A stretch of 64,000 nt of DNA from Tretioscincus oriximinensis (GCA_022410635.1 JAJVDF010000258.1:318779-382778), one strand, 5' to 3'. Numbered from the stretch's first letter, positions 12,676 through 24,790 are shown. Translations and numbers: made by a program. The notes: generated by a model not told the origin, from the letters alone.

Positions 12676-13249
12676 AGTTGGAATGTGTAATAAAATACTT
12701 GCATAATTAGGGAAAAATTCTAGTCAAATCCAATCAGACCTGAGTCCCAGTATGTTTAGTGCTACTTATTCCCAGAAAATCCAGTATCGTAAATGTTTGC
12801 TTTAAGTGTTTTTATCATACTATTTATTTATTTATTTATTTATTTTGTCATACCCGAGAAGGGCTTTTCTAATAAATCTAATAAATTTTGCTTTTGACAT
12901 ATTGTATGCTTTGTTAGAGCTTGCAGATGTAATTTTATGCCCCAATGAAAGTATTCCAGAGTACTACTGGAAATTATGGTTCTACACTTCTTAATGGAGA
13001 TGCAGTTGCATATTTTTCAATAGCAGTTTGTGGCACCTTCCTTCATGTGACTTCAAAGAAGCTGTCTGCATTGTTAAGGGGAGATCTGGCCTTAATCAAA
13101 AACTGCCAAACAATGTCCTAAAAATTGTTTGCAAAAGACAAATTTTGAGATTGAAATTTTATTGATTTTTAGTATTTAAAATTCATCCTAAGGTGCCAGA
13201 GGATCGTAGTAATAAAGATTTTTAAAAATCCAAAAATAGTGGAAATGAT

Positions 13250-13460
13250 GGGATGCACTACACTGAAACATAATGTACTTAGTCCAACACTCTGTCTCAC
13301 ATGGTGGGCTACCTGTGCATTGTTAAGCAGAAGGTGGCAAAATCTCAGCTCTTGAAAATGGCATTTAGAAGCTCCAATCCAGAAGTAGTTCCCCGGCACC
13401 CATCATAGTAGCCAATGATGCACTTGGTTTCCATGAATTTGTATAATCCTATCTTAAAAC
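13250..13460 (-). mobile_element. CR1 LINE 3' fragment, old
   Basis: The plus strand reads AGTCCAACACTCTGTCTCAC and, further on, CCATGAATTTGTATAATCCT with CCATCCAGACTGG. Both are reverse-complement signatures of a CR1 3' region. It is strongly diverged. Confidence 0.65.
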
Positions 13461-13475
13461 CATCCAGACTGGAGA

Positions 13476-13650
13476 CAAGGGGTGGAGAGATGGATTGAGG
13501 AAGTAAGTGAGTGGAGGGATAGATGGGGCAAAGGGAGAAAGGGAATGGGTGGAGGGATGGATGAGACAATTGAGGGAGAAGTGGGCGGAGGGATGGGAGG
13601 CAAGAGATGGAGGGAGTAGGTTGAGGCATGAATGGGGCAAGAAGGAGGAA
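13476..13650. repeat. Purine-rich minisatellite
   Basis: Degenerate units built around GGAGGGATGGATGAGACA-like sequence, with almost only purines on the + strand. Long chance frames on both strands here come from the biased composition. Confidence 0.8.
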
Positions 13651-13669
13651 AAGCTAAAGCTTATAAATA

Positions 13670-13830
13670 AACAAAAAAGCATAGATCCTAGTACTGAATC
13701 TTGGGATACCACAATTCTCACACCTCACATCCCCAGAGAACTGTCCATTTATTGCTACCCTCTGTTTCCTGTCTTTTAGTCAATTATCAATCCTGGATAT
13801 ATAGAATTTTCAGTTTTCAATACATAATTA
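13670..13830 (-). mobile_element. CR1 ORF2 fragment, very old (tentative)
   Basis: The plus strand CTGAATCTTGGGATACCACA and TCAATTATCAATCCTGG parallel the CR1 reverse-transcriptase region seen near 19590-19690 (CTGAGGTACCCCACTTG and CAGTTTTCAATCC). Similarity is partial, so the call is weak. Confidence 0.45.
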
Positions 13831-15912
13831 TCCATATATGATGCATACCCTACCATTTCCACATAAGTATGTGTTTGGTCCTTAGGTTTTAAGCTACAAT
13901 GCAATATTTTACTTTCTCTCATTTCCACTCACTTTCTTTTATTCATTTATGAATGTTTTCTGTCTATAAATACAATGCTGCTCATAAGAAAGAACATTGA
14001 TATTTAGATATTCAAAACAAACAAAATATTTATTCCATTCTAAACTAGAAAACAAGGTCCCTGATTCATAAATAGAAATTTATTCACATAGACTTTCCTG
14101 TTGGAGATTTTTTTTTAATCTGTAGGTAAAGTAAATCCCATCCATATGGGTGAACGTAGCTTTTGGTGATAATTTATTTAATACAAATAAATAAGGTGAG
14201 AAAGACCAAACTTTTTTTGTGTGTGTATGTGTTTTAAAAATGTCTAAATTATTATTGAATTAAAAAAACCCTGAAGTGTAAATTAGAAACATTCATACAG
14301 TTTATTTTAAATTAACTTTCCTTGTCCTCTTTCATTCTCCCTTTCCCCTTTGCCCTTCTAACCCAGCTGTAAGATGCCCTTTTGTGCAAGTTTTCCAAAG
14401 TAAAAATAAAACATTTTGAAACATTATTCAGCTGCTGATATCATATTTGCTTTTTAAATATCTTAATTGTTGCCAGTAGTGGCTGGTAGATAAACCTTCT
14501 TCACTAGAGCTAATGGGGATATTCAGTTGCCTATTCTCTGAGAGATTTCTCCTCACAATAGCTCCTTGCAGACAAGCCTCCATGGTAATGAATAATTCGG
14601 TTTATCCACTCATCCAGGACAAGGTTCTTCCTCTTTCATTTTTCTTGTCCACTGCACTAAACCTGAGATCCTGCTGCCATTGGCACCATCATCGAAAGAG
14701 ACTGTTCCGGGGAAAGGCAGGGCACAACTCCAGACCAGATGCAAAGAAAAGCAGCACACACCACTGTTTCCACTGCCCTGCAATTTGGGTTGAAAAGATT
14801 TTCAAAAGACAGAGGATACAGGCAACTAGAGTGCAGCAAAGGACAGGAGCAGCTAATTGTGTGGGCAGGGTTCCCTTTTGACTGTGAAACTACTGCTATG
14901 TTGCCAGTCTTTGAGGTCCAGACTCATCAAGGCAGCAGCAGTTTTTCCTACCCATTGGGTCTTCCCCTGAAGGAGTCTGCTATGTTGCTTTTTTCTCAAA
15001 TAAGTACTTCTAGTGGGAGGCAGCAGTGAAGCGTAAGCCTCACTACAAAATATTTCTTTTTTTAATATTGTTAAAAGCATCCCAGAATGTACAGAGGTCT
15101 TTCGAATAGTGGTGAGAAGCTTAAGAAAATTCCAGTTGGACAGTCACAAACCAGATCTTCTCCCTTTTTATAATAGTCTGAGTTAACATGATCGAAAGGC
15201 ATTATAATAGAATCACTTCCAGTTTCTGACATAGCTAATTAGCTATAACTGTATAACATGTGAAAGAGAATTATCATGTATGTAAGATATACAAGCAGCA
15301 ATTGCACTGAAAATCGTCAGTTGTATTGGAGAAGACAATTTTCATGCTTATGAGAACAGGGCCACTGCATATTTCTTACAAGGGGTGATTCAACATTTTT
15401 ATAGTCCTGCCTCATTCAACCTGTGGATTCTAGGGATTAAAACTACTACAGTTAACCACATGTAAGTGATTTCCTTACCTAGATGGATATCTGATGATAA
15501 TTGCTTTAGTTTACCAATTTTTATCTACACACACACACCAAAGTAAACTAAACTGGAATATCATTTATTGGTATCTATGTTTGTTGAAAGTATAGCACAT
15601 TTGTTTGGGAGCCGTTACTTTCCTTTACATGAACATAATTAGAGAGGTTATTTCCTAATTGTGGAATTAATCCAGAAATAATTATATGACACTTCAACGA
15701 ATTTTTATATCTCTTTTGGAAAATAATCTTTGTAATTGAATGCCACTTCCCCAATTCCACATAGTTTTGACTTTTCCATACTAGATCAACTCTACTTTCC
15801 AAAGCAGAGTTAATTTTCTACTATCCTCTCCTGATATTGATGTGGTATACTCATGATATTATCCATACTCACAAGTGTGTGTCTGCTTTTCTTCCTAATC
15901 TCTTCTTCTTAG

Positions 15913-16047
15913 ATCCAAGTCAGTGTAGCACAGGCCCAGGTGCACACACCTTCACCTCCATCTAAACCTCGCTTCAAAAGCTATGCGTACACACAGGCTG
16001 CTTATGTCATGTCCCCTGACCAAAATCGGAGGATGTTCCCTCCACAG
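15913..16047 (+). CDS. DMD: DMD exon 9: hinge 1
   Basis: 135 bp, in phase at both ends (45 codons), between TTCTTCTTAG and GTCTGT. The core KPRFKSYAYTQAAYV is the conserved part of dystrophin hinge 1, the flexible linker between the actin-binding domain and the spectrin-repeat rod. Flanking residues differ from mammals, with IQVSVAQAQVHTPSPPS before the core and MSPDQNRRMFPPQ after it. The exon is two codons longer than the 129-bp human exon. The donor is GTCTGT, slightly weaker than consensus. In mammals exon 9 is skipped in a minor splice form; the sequence here does not show whether that happens. Confidence 0.96.
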
Positions 16048-16368
16048 GTCTGTCAAGATTACTGTTTGGTGTGATTATTATTCTAATATGCCTGTGCTTG
16101 CTGTGGAAAAATTGTACATTCCAGAGACTTCTTGTGCAGCTTGTCTCCATTTTCATTTTTGGTTGCAGCTTTTCCGGTTTATATTTTCATTAGTGAAATT
16201 TAATCTTTTATGTTACATATCTCTTTTTCTTCTGCCAAATATTACACCTCTTCTTGGCTGCGTTCCAACTGGGGGGGAAGAAGTGGTTTGGAAAGTGGTG
16301 TTTTCCTTCCTCTGCATCGTTTTGGACCATTTTAGCGGTTTAACAGAATAATGTGTGGAGCCTTGCTA

Positions 16369-16620
16369 AGCACTTCCTGAGCAAGTGTAGGCAATGTACT
16401 CGCTCAGGAAGTGCTCAGCATATATATGGTTTTGTACAAGTTTTCACTTGTGTAAAACCAGGGATTGTGATCCTGGGGGATGCATCCAATATAGAAGTAA
16501 TTTCTCCAGACATTTGGGATCCAAACCCTTTAGGGATTTATAAGTTAAAAATAATTGAAGTTAGTATCCCTCCTCACTGTGATTGGACAAAGACATGTTC
16601 TTTAATCTAATCACACTGCG
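16369..16620. repeat. Cluster of three short inverted repeats
   Basis: First hairpin: 16369-16386 (AGCACTTCCTGAGCAAGT) pairs with 16398-16415 with one mismatch. Second: GTTTTGTACAAG near 16429 pairs with CTTGTGTAAAAC just after it, with two mismatches. Third: CTCACTGTGATTGG near 16574 pairs imperfectly with CTAATCACACTGCGGG near 16606. They may be remains of one small DNA element; I see no clear ends. Confidence 0.6.
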
Positions 16621-16679
16621 GGAAATAATACTTTGACTCTATTTGAATTAGAAACTTTCTAAAAACATTTTTTACACAC

Positions 16680-16800
16680 ATTTATTTACATTTCTATTCT
16701 GTCCTATACCTGAAAGTCTTGGGGATGGTTCACAACAATAAAACAATACAAAACTGCCACATTAAAATTACAGTGATGATGCTCGATGCATCAAGGTTTT
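16680..16800 (-). mobile_element. LINE/SINE 3' tail fragment (tentative)
   Basis: On the minus strand it reads GGTTGTGAACCATCCC-like sequence, then AGACTTTCAGGTATAGGACAG, then AATAAAT. This resembles the GACCTTTGGGTATAGG...AATAAATAA tails of the L2/SINE families elsewhere in the window. Only the tail is recognisable. Confidence 0.45.
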
Positions 16801-18419
16801 CCTTACCTTGGTTTTCCATATCTGTTCATAGTGTCCAGCCTCCGGGGTACAGATGTGGAAAATACTTTCAAGTGCTCAATTGTAGGTTTTCTGTAAGAGT
16901 AAATTAGGAATGTGGCAGGCAGTTTGAGGATGCTGCTAGGAATCTGAGTTGTTAATCGCACCTATTTGAGTGATTGCTTAAAGCATCCTCAAATAGAAAT
17001 GTGCTAATATCCTGAATTTCATTTTGAAGTCTTGGAAAAGAAGCAACATTCGGAAAATTACAAGTTGTCTTTTCACAGGAAACTATGTAAGCAAAGAAGT
17101 GTCTGGTTTGGGGACAGGACATGTAAGAGTAAGTGTTGTCTGATTTGGAGATGGCTGTATTGTATTTGCAGACATATTGTATATTCAGAGAAATGTTTGT
17201 TAGGCCATTTTGTGTGCCTCTAGGATTAGGATGTTTTTCTTAAAGAGACACCTTAAAAAAATTATCAGACAGGAATTTTAGTACTATCACTATGGTGCCC
17301 AGATAGCTTTGAATGGAGCTATTCATTGGCAGGGAAGGTGTCATGACTGAAGAAATTGTAGTTGAAGGTTAGGATAAATCAAAGTTGAAAAATCCCAAAG
17401 GAGACATTTTAGAATCCATGTAAAATTAAATTTATATAAAACTTTGATAACGTTTAACTTGATGAAAAGAGTTTTTGTTACTTTAAAATCTAACATTTTA
17501 AAGTTTTTGGTTTATGTACGTTGTGTGTGTCACGTTAATGGGTTAGAACTTAATGAAGCATTTTAACAAAGGTTAACATTTGATAAATTTATGATTTTTT
17601 AAAAAAANTATGAATGATAACAGAAGAGCTTCTATAAAACTAAAATGATTGTTTTAAATACATGTGTTAGTCAAAAGTGGATAAAAAATATGATTCGATA
17701 CTGTATTCACTGAACTATAAGATAGATTAATGTTAATTGGAAAAACAATTGCCATCAGGAAAGCAACACAAGTGATTTGAGGTGCTCCTTTTTCTTTTTC
17801 TTCTTCTTCTAAAAATGGTTTGGTTTTTCCTCCCAGGTAACTGTTTTTTTAAAAAAAGATTTTTCTGTTGTATTTATACAATGATGTGATATCAGAGACC
17901 AAAGTATTAAATACTCAGTCAGGATGAGATACTTGTATTGTGCATTATTGATAGGGCACCAGTTACATTCTAAATCACCACTAATCATAAGTGTTTGCTA
18001 TACGTTTTCCTACAAGTCAGTTTTATAACTGGCAGAAAATGTCCACCCCCTATCCCATATATAGAGAGATTATTACTGTTATTTTTTTAAATGTGATGGA
18101 TTTTTAAAATTTTATTTTGATGTAAGTATTTATAGTAGATAATGATGTACAAAATGTTTTTCTGATATTATTTATCTATCGTAAAAACCTTCACCAAAAT
18201 ATTTTTTAAATGAAACTTGAATATGAGAAGTGTGAAAATGTTGCATTTTCTATCATTGCATTGATAGTCTCAAAATTCCCTGTTTGTTACCAGTAAGTTA
18301 TAGAAACTCATATAATTTTATTTTTTTGAAAGGGCACTGAGTTTANTATCATAGAATCATAGAGTTGGAAGGGACCTCCAGGGTCATCGGGTCCAACCCC
18401 CTGCTCGATGCAGGATTCA

Positions 18420-21150
18420 TTAAACCATCCCAGACAGATGATTGTCCAGTCTCTGTTTGAAAACTTCCAGGAAAGGCGAACTCACCACCCCCTGTGGCAA
18501 ACTGTTCCACTGATTTATCACCCTGACTGTTAGAAAGTTTTTTCTGATATCTAATCTAAATCTACTCCCTTGCAGTTTCAGTCCATTGTTTCTAGTCCTT
18601 CCATGTGCTAATGAGAACAATCTTGATCCCTCTGCTCTGTGACAGCCCTTCAGATATTTGTAGACTGCTATCAAGTCTCCTCTCAGTCTTCTCTTTTCCA
18701 GACTAAACATCCCTAGATCCTTCTTATAGCTAACAGCTTGGATAGTTTCAAGACAGGACTAGACAGGTTTATGGACACTAAGGGTATAAATGGATACTAA
18801 GACAGTTGTCTGGATGTAGCCTCCGGGATGGAGCAACAGGCAGGACTCTTGAAATACCATTTGCAGGGAGTCACGAACAGGAGCAGCATATTTTGCTTCC
18901 CTCTGTTCGGACTGCCCAGGTGCATCTGGTGGGCCTCTGTGTGACACAGAATGCTGGACTCGATGGGCTATGGCCTGATCCAGTAAGGCTCTTCTTATGT
19001 TCTTATGTTCTTATGTTCTTCAACCGTTCCTCATAGGACATGGTTTCCAGACCACTCACCATCCTTGTAACTCTCTTTTGTACTTGCTCTAGTTTATCAA
19101 TGTCCTTTTTAAATTGGGGCCCCCAGAACTGAACACAGCATTCCAAGTGTGGTCGTACCAAAGTACTGTAGAGAGGAATAATTACTTCATGTGAGCGAGA
19201 TTCTATGCCCCTCTTGATACATCCCAGGATTTTGTTTGCCTTTTTTGCAGCTGCTTCACACTGTTGACTCATGTTTAATCTGTGATCTACCAAAACACCC
19301 AGTTCCTTCTTACCTGTGCTGCTGTTCAGACATATTCCTCCCATTCTATACGTGCTGTTTTCATTATTTTTGCCCAGATGTAGGATCTTGCATTTCTCTC
19401 TGTTAAATACCATTCTGTTAGTTTCAGCCCAATGTTCAAGTTTGTCTAGATCTTTTTGAATCCTATCTCGATCTTGTTTAGTATTAGCAGCATTGCCTAT
19501 TTTTGTGTCGTCAGCAAATTTGATAAGTTTTCCTTCAATTCCTTCATCTAGATCATTTATAAATATGTTAAATAGCACTGGGCCTAGGACAGATCCCTGA
19601 GGTACCCCACTTGAAACATTCTTCCAATTGGATGTGCAACCATTTATTATCACTCTTTGAGTCCGATCACTAAGCCAGTTTTCAATCCATCTAACTGTTG
19701 CTTTGTCAATCCCGTACTTGACTGTTTGTTCAATAAGGATGGAATGAGATACTTTGTCAAATGCTTTACTGAAGTNGAGATATACCACATCTACTGCATT
19801 TCCCTGATCAACCCATTTGGTAATTCTATCATAGAAGGAAATTAGATTAGTCTGGCATGACTTGTTTGTTACAAATCCATGTTGGCTCTGATTAATTACT
19901 GCATTCATATCCAAGTGCTGGCATACATGCTGCTTTATAACTTGTTCAAGGAGCTTTCCTGGTATTGAAGTCAGACTCACAGGCCGGTAGTTTCCTGGTT
20001 CCACCTTTTTACCCTTTTTGAAGATAGGGACAACATTTGCCCTTCTCCATTCTACTGGGACTTCTCCTGTTGTCCATGAATTTTCAAAGATCACTGCAAG
20101 TGGTTCCGCTATTACTTCTGCTAGTTCCTTCAGTGCCCTGGGATGTAGTTCATCTGGGCCTGGAGATTTGAATTCATTTAAATTAGCTAAGTGTTCCCTC
20201 ACCTTTTCTCTGTCTATTAAGTGTTTTGATTCTTTTGTTCCTTCAATAGCAGAATGGCCACCTGTTGTTGTATGTCCTTTTTCAGAAAAGAACAGTTGCA
20301 AAATAAGTGTTCAGAAGTTCAGCTTTCTCAGTATTGTTTTTGATCATTTCACCATTTTCCCTCTGTAGAACTCCTATAGCATCTTTAGCTTTTCGTTTTC
20401 TTTTGACGTACCCCCCAAACCCTTTATTATTGTTTTTTACATGCCTTGCAAGACTCCGTTCATATTCAGCTTTAGCTTTTCTGACACTTGCCCTACANAT
20501 ACTGCAGACTGCCTTATATTCTTCCTTAGAAATGTCCCCCTTCTTCCATTTCATAAACAGTATTTTTTTCCTTTTTAGTTCAACCACAGTGGCCTCCTTA
20601 GATGTTTCCCATGTTTTCTTCTTTGGGGAATTGTTAAAGATTGTGCTTCTAGAATCTCATTTCGCAAGATTTCCCATCCTTCTTGGACATTTCTGTCCTT
20701 TAAGACTTCCAACCATTGGATGCTTCCTACCCTCCTTCTGAGTCCATCAAAATCTGCTCTTCTGAAATCTAGTCTTGAAATCAGAGTCCTCTCAGGTCTT
20801 CCTCCCTTTGTTATGTAGAATTCAATGATTGCATGGTCACTGCAGCCCAAGGTCCCAGCCACCCTTACTTCCTCAATTAAAGATTCCTCCTTGTTGGTAA
20901 GTATTAGATCCAGGATAGCGGATCCTCTTGTTTTTTCTTCCACTTTTTGGCAGATAAAATTATCAGCTAGAGAAGATAAAAATTTAGTAGACCTGTGAGT
21001 TTTGCCCGAGAGAGATTCCCAGCAAATGTCTGGATAGTTAAAATCTCCCATAATCACTGTATCATGTTTATTTGAGATCATAGTCATCTGATGTAGGAAG
21101 AGTTCATCTATATCTTCTGTTTGGGCAGGAGGCCTATAATAAACTCCCAC
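18420..21150 (-). pseudogene. CR1 ORF2 (endonuclease / reverse transcriptase), broken
   Basis: Three collinear pieces. 21150-20575 is the C-terminal half of the APE-type endonuclease, with GDFNYPDICWE and the GCSDHAIIE (SDH) motif. 20587-20282 is the linker. 20301-19003 is an open 432-codon reverse transcriptase with NYRPVSLTSIPGKLLE, FSKAFDKVSH, SGVPQGSVLGPVLFNIFINDL and the catalytic FADD. After the nested insertion the end of the protein continues at 18710-18420 (GMFSLEKRRLRGDLIAVYKYLKG), which is the characteristic CR1 C-terminus. The N-terminus is missing and the frame shifts between pieces, so the protein cannot be made. Confidence 0.9.
18726..19020 (+). mobile_element. Young CR1 3' tail nested in older CR1
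   Basis: The fragment starts near TAGCTAACAGCTTGG and ends in three to four copies of the octamer TTCTTATG. It splits the host CR1 between the codons for ERLK and DLGMFS. TTCTT is present at both junctions (18721-18725 and 19016-19020) and may be a target duplication or part of the tail repeat. It is nearly identical over about 285 bases to the copy at 42567-42850, with roughly eight differences by eye. Confidence 0.88.
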
Positions 21151-22438
21151 GATGGTGTCCTTTCTGTTTTTCTCTCCTTGTATTCTTACCCAGACGGTTT
21201 CTACAGAGCTTCCATTTTCTGAAACTTGAACCTCTGCTCAGTATGGAGACAAAAGAGTTTTGTAGAACTTATTTAAGTTTGTTACAAATATTTTCTCAAC
21301 TCTATGGGCAGGAATGGAGACAAAATTAAGCCTATTATTATGTACATTTTTCCAGTTGTTCCTGTATTTATATTATATCAATTTAGCTTGGGCCTTAAGA
21401 CTTTTGTTGTAGCCAACCATAAAATACCACTGATTTAAATTTTGATTCCCATATAAAATTCAAGATATAATTTCCCTCCAGTCATTTCTGCAGAAAGCAT
21501 TAGAAGCTGCATCTGGTAAAACGTTTTCTCTTCTATAGCCATTATAAAGTCCAAAGCTCTATCCCAGATTTTTTGGGGGAGAATCCTAATTTAAATGTTT
21601 GTTGCAGCTGTGATCTGCAATTGAAAAAGTGGGTGCTGAAAGCACAAAAAGTTTGTTTTTTGGTCAAAAGCTAGAAGAAAAGGTTGCTGAAGCATATAAT
21701 TAATTCCTTAAAAAGGTAAGGGTTAAATATATGTACACTTTTAAAATATCTTCAGAAGTGCAAGTTGGAGAAGGCTGTTAAAACTGCAATGCTTAATTAT
21801 CTTGAGCCCGCAACTGCACTTCAGTTTTATTTAAATTAGTTTTTAATTTTACTATCAGCCTTTCACTGCTAATAGAGAAGCCAAATGTTTCTTTCAATCA
21901 GTCATCATTACTGTAAGATTTGATTTAAAAAAACCAGAACATTTCTNCGGAATCTGCTAGATGTCGTGAATTCAAAAATAATATATTGGTCAATTGTTTC
22001 TTTAAAACAAAGCTAAAATAAATTAAATCATAATATAAATGTAAATCCCATCATAAGCAGATATCTGTCTGGTTTTACATTTAGACGCACTTAATAATGT
22101 CATATATCCTATTGTAAATTCATATATTGACTTGTTTGAGTCCAAAGTTGAATACTAGAGTCATTCCTCCTCCAGTCTCTCCCTGCCCACAAAATCCTTC
22201 ATTATTTTTTCCTCAAAAAGAATCTCACTATATACATACATAAAAATTTCATATGTAATGGTTTTGAAATGAGGGATCCAATGTAATTTAACATCAATCT
22301 GTATTTTGTATAATTTAATGATTTAATGAAATGTGCTGGTTGGATTCTTGGAAGACTTTTATGAGATGTGTGAATGCTTTAAAAGCAAAATGTAGATAGT
22401 GAATTATAGGGGACCGCAACATTTGTTTATACCAGAGG

Positions 22439-23131
22439 TAGGGTTGCCATCTATTATTATACAGGACATCCTGTATTTCATATAAAAATTACGCATCCCT
22501 TATTCAGTGTCTCGTAAAATACCACTAATACCATGCTTGTTTTGAAATATTCAAAATTTGAATTGCCACTTTGATATATAACGATCATTATATTCCAATC
22601 GATACAAACTCATCGATTATCAAAGTTTCAGCAGGCAGTGAGTTTGACACTACTAGCGCTTTCAGTGCGAGGAAAGTGAATCTCAACTCTCAGCCGGATG
22701 TTGTAAGTGAAACTCAAATAGGAATCATAGAATCATAGAATCTTAGAGTTGGAAGGGACCTCCAGGGTCATCGAGTCCAACCCCCTGCTCGATGCAGGAT
22801 TCATTAAACCATCCCAGAAAGATGACTATCCAGTCTCTGTTTGAAGACTTCCAGTGATGGCGAACTCACCACCCCCTGTGGCAAACTGTTCCACTGGTTT
22901 ATCACCCTGACTGTTAGAAAGTTTTTTCTGATATCTAATCTAAATCTATTCCCTTGCAGTTTCATTCCATTGTTTCTGCAACAGGAACAGGAAGTAGGAA
23001 GTGTCTTCTTCGAATGGTAGTGTAGTCAGGTGTTGTTATTGTTATTTTTTTAGTGTCGTTTATTTTTATGAAATGTCCCTTATTTTTAAGAGCGTGTCCC
23101 TTATTTTACTTATCAAATGGTGGCANCTCTA
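22439..23131. mobile_element. Non-autonomous hAT-type DNA transposon
   Basis: Imperfect terminal inverted repeats TAGGGTTGCCA (left) and TGGCANCTCTA (right) are flanked by an exact 8-bp duplication ACCAGAGG at 22431-22438 and 23132-23139. An 8-bp duplication is the hallmark of hAT elements. The interior has no transposase frame and is AT-rich. A CR1 fragment (22722-22978) inserted later; without it the element would be about 436 bp. Confidence 0.85.
22722..22978 (-). mobile_element. CR1 3' fragment inside the hAT element
   Basis: The terminal repeats GAATCATAGAATCATAGAATC come first, followed by GAGTTGGAAGGGACCTCCAG and the end of the CR1 ORF (the same stretch as 18360-18600). It ends at the CATTGTTTCT position. 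It belongs to the same subfamily as the large CR1 at 18345. Confidence 0.92.
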
Positions 23132-24790
23132 ACCAGAGGAAACACTAAAAAAAAACCCACTTATGCACTCTTGCATTATCAGCCACAGAAATAGGATTGA
23201 CCCTGGTTCTGTAAACCCTTAAGGCCATGTCCCCACTTAGCTTTACATCTTGATACAGAGCTTGGTCATCAGGCCTAAGATTCAGAGCCAGCCATAATCT
23301 ACATTAGGATGTAGATTGAAGGCTCCTATTCTGAAATATAACCCAGAATAAAACTCAGAAGTGACAAGACCTTACTATATTTAACACCTTATCTGCTAAA
23401 AGTTTTTGAATCTGCTTTTCATGTTCAGGTTCATAGTTTAGGACAAATTGAATTCAGGTATAGGAAATCATNGTTTCAAGTGTGTTTGAATGAATAGGCT
23501 GTAGCTGCACTTCAGGTTTTCAGAGGATCAAAATTTACTGAATTAGGGCATTCTTCAATAAGTAGATATATTCACTCTGATGTCATTGCCTTTCATTCCC
23601 ATATCAGTGTGAACACAAGATGCGCAAATATTTGTAATGAGGGATGGATGCAGCNCAGTGATACAACAGACTGCCTGGAAAGCAGAAAGTTACCACTTCC
23701 ATGTCTAGCTCCTCCTCAGAATCAGGCTTTGCAAACCACTTTTGCATTTCTGTCATGGCAGACAATTACCAAAATAATAAGTGTTCAGTATGTGCTTTTC
23801 TGTCACCAGGGACTCTGTTAATTTAATTTAACTGTTAATTTAAACAGTTGGGAAGTTCACTTAAGCTTTTCAAACTTCTACAGGTTAGGCGCTTATAGTA
23901 GTACCTTCATTCTAAGGTCTCTTGGATGTAAACCAAAACTTTTTACTATGGGCCTTTCGTAATCCTTTGTCTCCATAAGGTGCTGCAAAGTAATTGTGTT
24001 TTCATGGCTCACCATCCAGACATGCAAAGTGTGGTTCTTTGATACCTTTAAGACTTGTATCATATTGCCTTTCCTCTTCATGAGTTCACCTTGGTTCCCT
24101 ATGAAACATTCTTGTTGAGAGATCTCTTTGGTAATTTGCACTGCCTCTCCTAATTACTAGGTGCGTAGTTTCCAGGGGAAAATCTTTCTTTTCAGAATGC
24201 AATTGAGATTTTATTGACCATCACAACTATTTCCTTTATAAATTCTACAGGAAAATAAGCAGTTGGTAGCCATTGATCTTACTGCAACAGGGTAAGCACA
24301 GGATCATAGGCACGTCTGGAATTTGGAAGCTCTCACAGACATTGTTCATATGGTGCATCACAGTGCTATGGATAGAATTGTGCTACAAAAGCAACACAAA
24401 AAGTGCTGTCACAAATGGATCCCCACAATTATGTATGGCAAATCCCTCAGAATCGTAATATGATAGCATGGAAAAAGGAATGAGGGAAATGCATAATTAT
24501 AAAAATAATTATTATAACTATTAAACTTTATTTTTGACTGTTGACTTCAAGGGCTATGCCAACTTTGTAAGCCTATGACAAACTTTCGAAGGCCAAGATT
24601 AAAAGTTTCTGACCTTTGCAGATGCTGGTGTGTGGGGGTGTATTTTGATGATTCACCAACTTCCAGCATCATTCCAGATGGTACCAATTGATGCATCAGC
24701 AGAATGTGTCCTCATGGCATTCCAACTTAAGAGGATAAGAGAATATGCCTAAGAGCATTATGTGCTACAGGCTAAGGCAGAACATCAAAA

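Larger units (their letters stand above)
12374..15912 (+). other. DMD: DMD intron 8
   Basis: GT-AG intron of 3.5 kb. A LINE 3' end starts only 27 bases past the donor (12401-12675). Further in are CR1 fragments (13250-13460, 13670-13830) and a purine-rich minisatellite (13476-13650). The stretch 13840-15900 shows no element I can name. It includes a more GC-balanced part near 14510-15030 with overlapping chance frames on both strands. The acceptor is TCTTCTTCTTAG. Confidence 0.92.
18345..21243 (-). mobile_element. CR1 LINE, 5'-truncated, with nested CR1
   Basis: On the minus strand this runs from within the endonuclease domain (about 21243) through reverse transcriptase to the 3' end, which carries GAGTTGGAAGGGACCTCC on the plus strand and terminal ATCATAGA repeats at 18350. 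It is broken by a frameshift near 20290-20590 and by insertion of a younger + strand CR1 tail (18726-19020). CR1 elements move by reverse transcription at the target and are usually 5' truncated, as here. It is the largest single element in intron 9. Confidence 0.92.

Noticed and set aside
13345..13779. Long proline- and glycine-rich frames on both strands
   Set aside because: They come from the purine-rich minisatellite, which keeps several frames open.
14513..15080. Overlapping frames on both strands in intron 8
   Set aside because: No known motif, overlapping in opposite directions, and codon use like the intron. Most likely chance in a GC-balanced stretch.
23893..24141. 82-codon minus-strand frame containing HTLHVWMVSHENTITLQH and a GLHPRDLRMK stretch
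   Set aside because: It looks more protein-like than most chance frames, but I recognise no family and see no splice or promoter context. Left unannotated; a protein search would decide.
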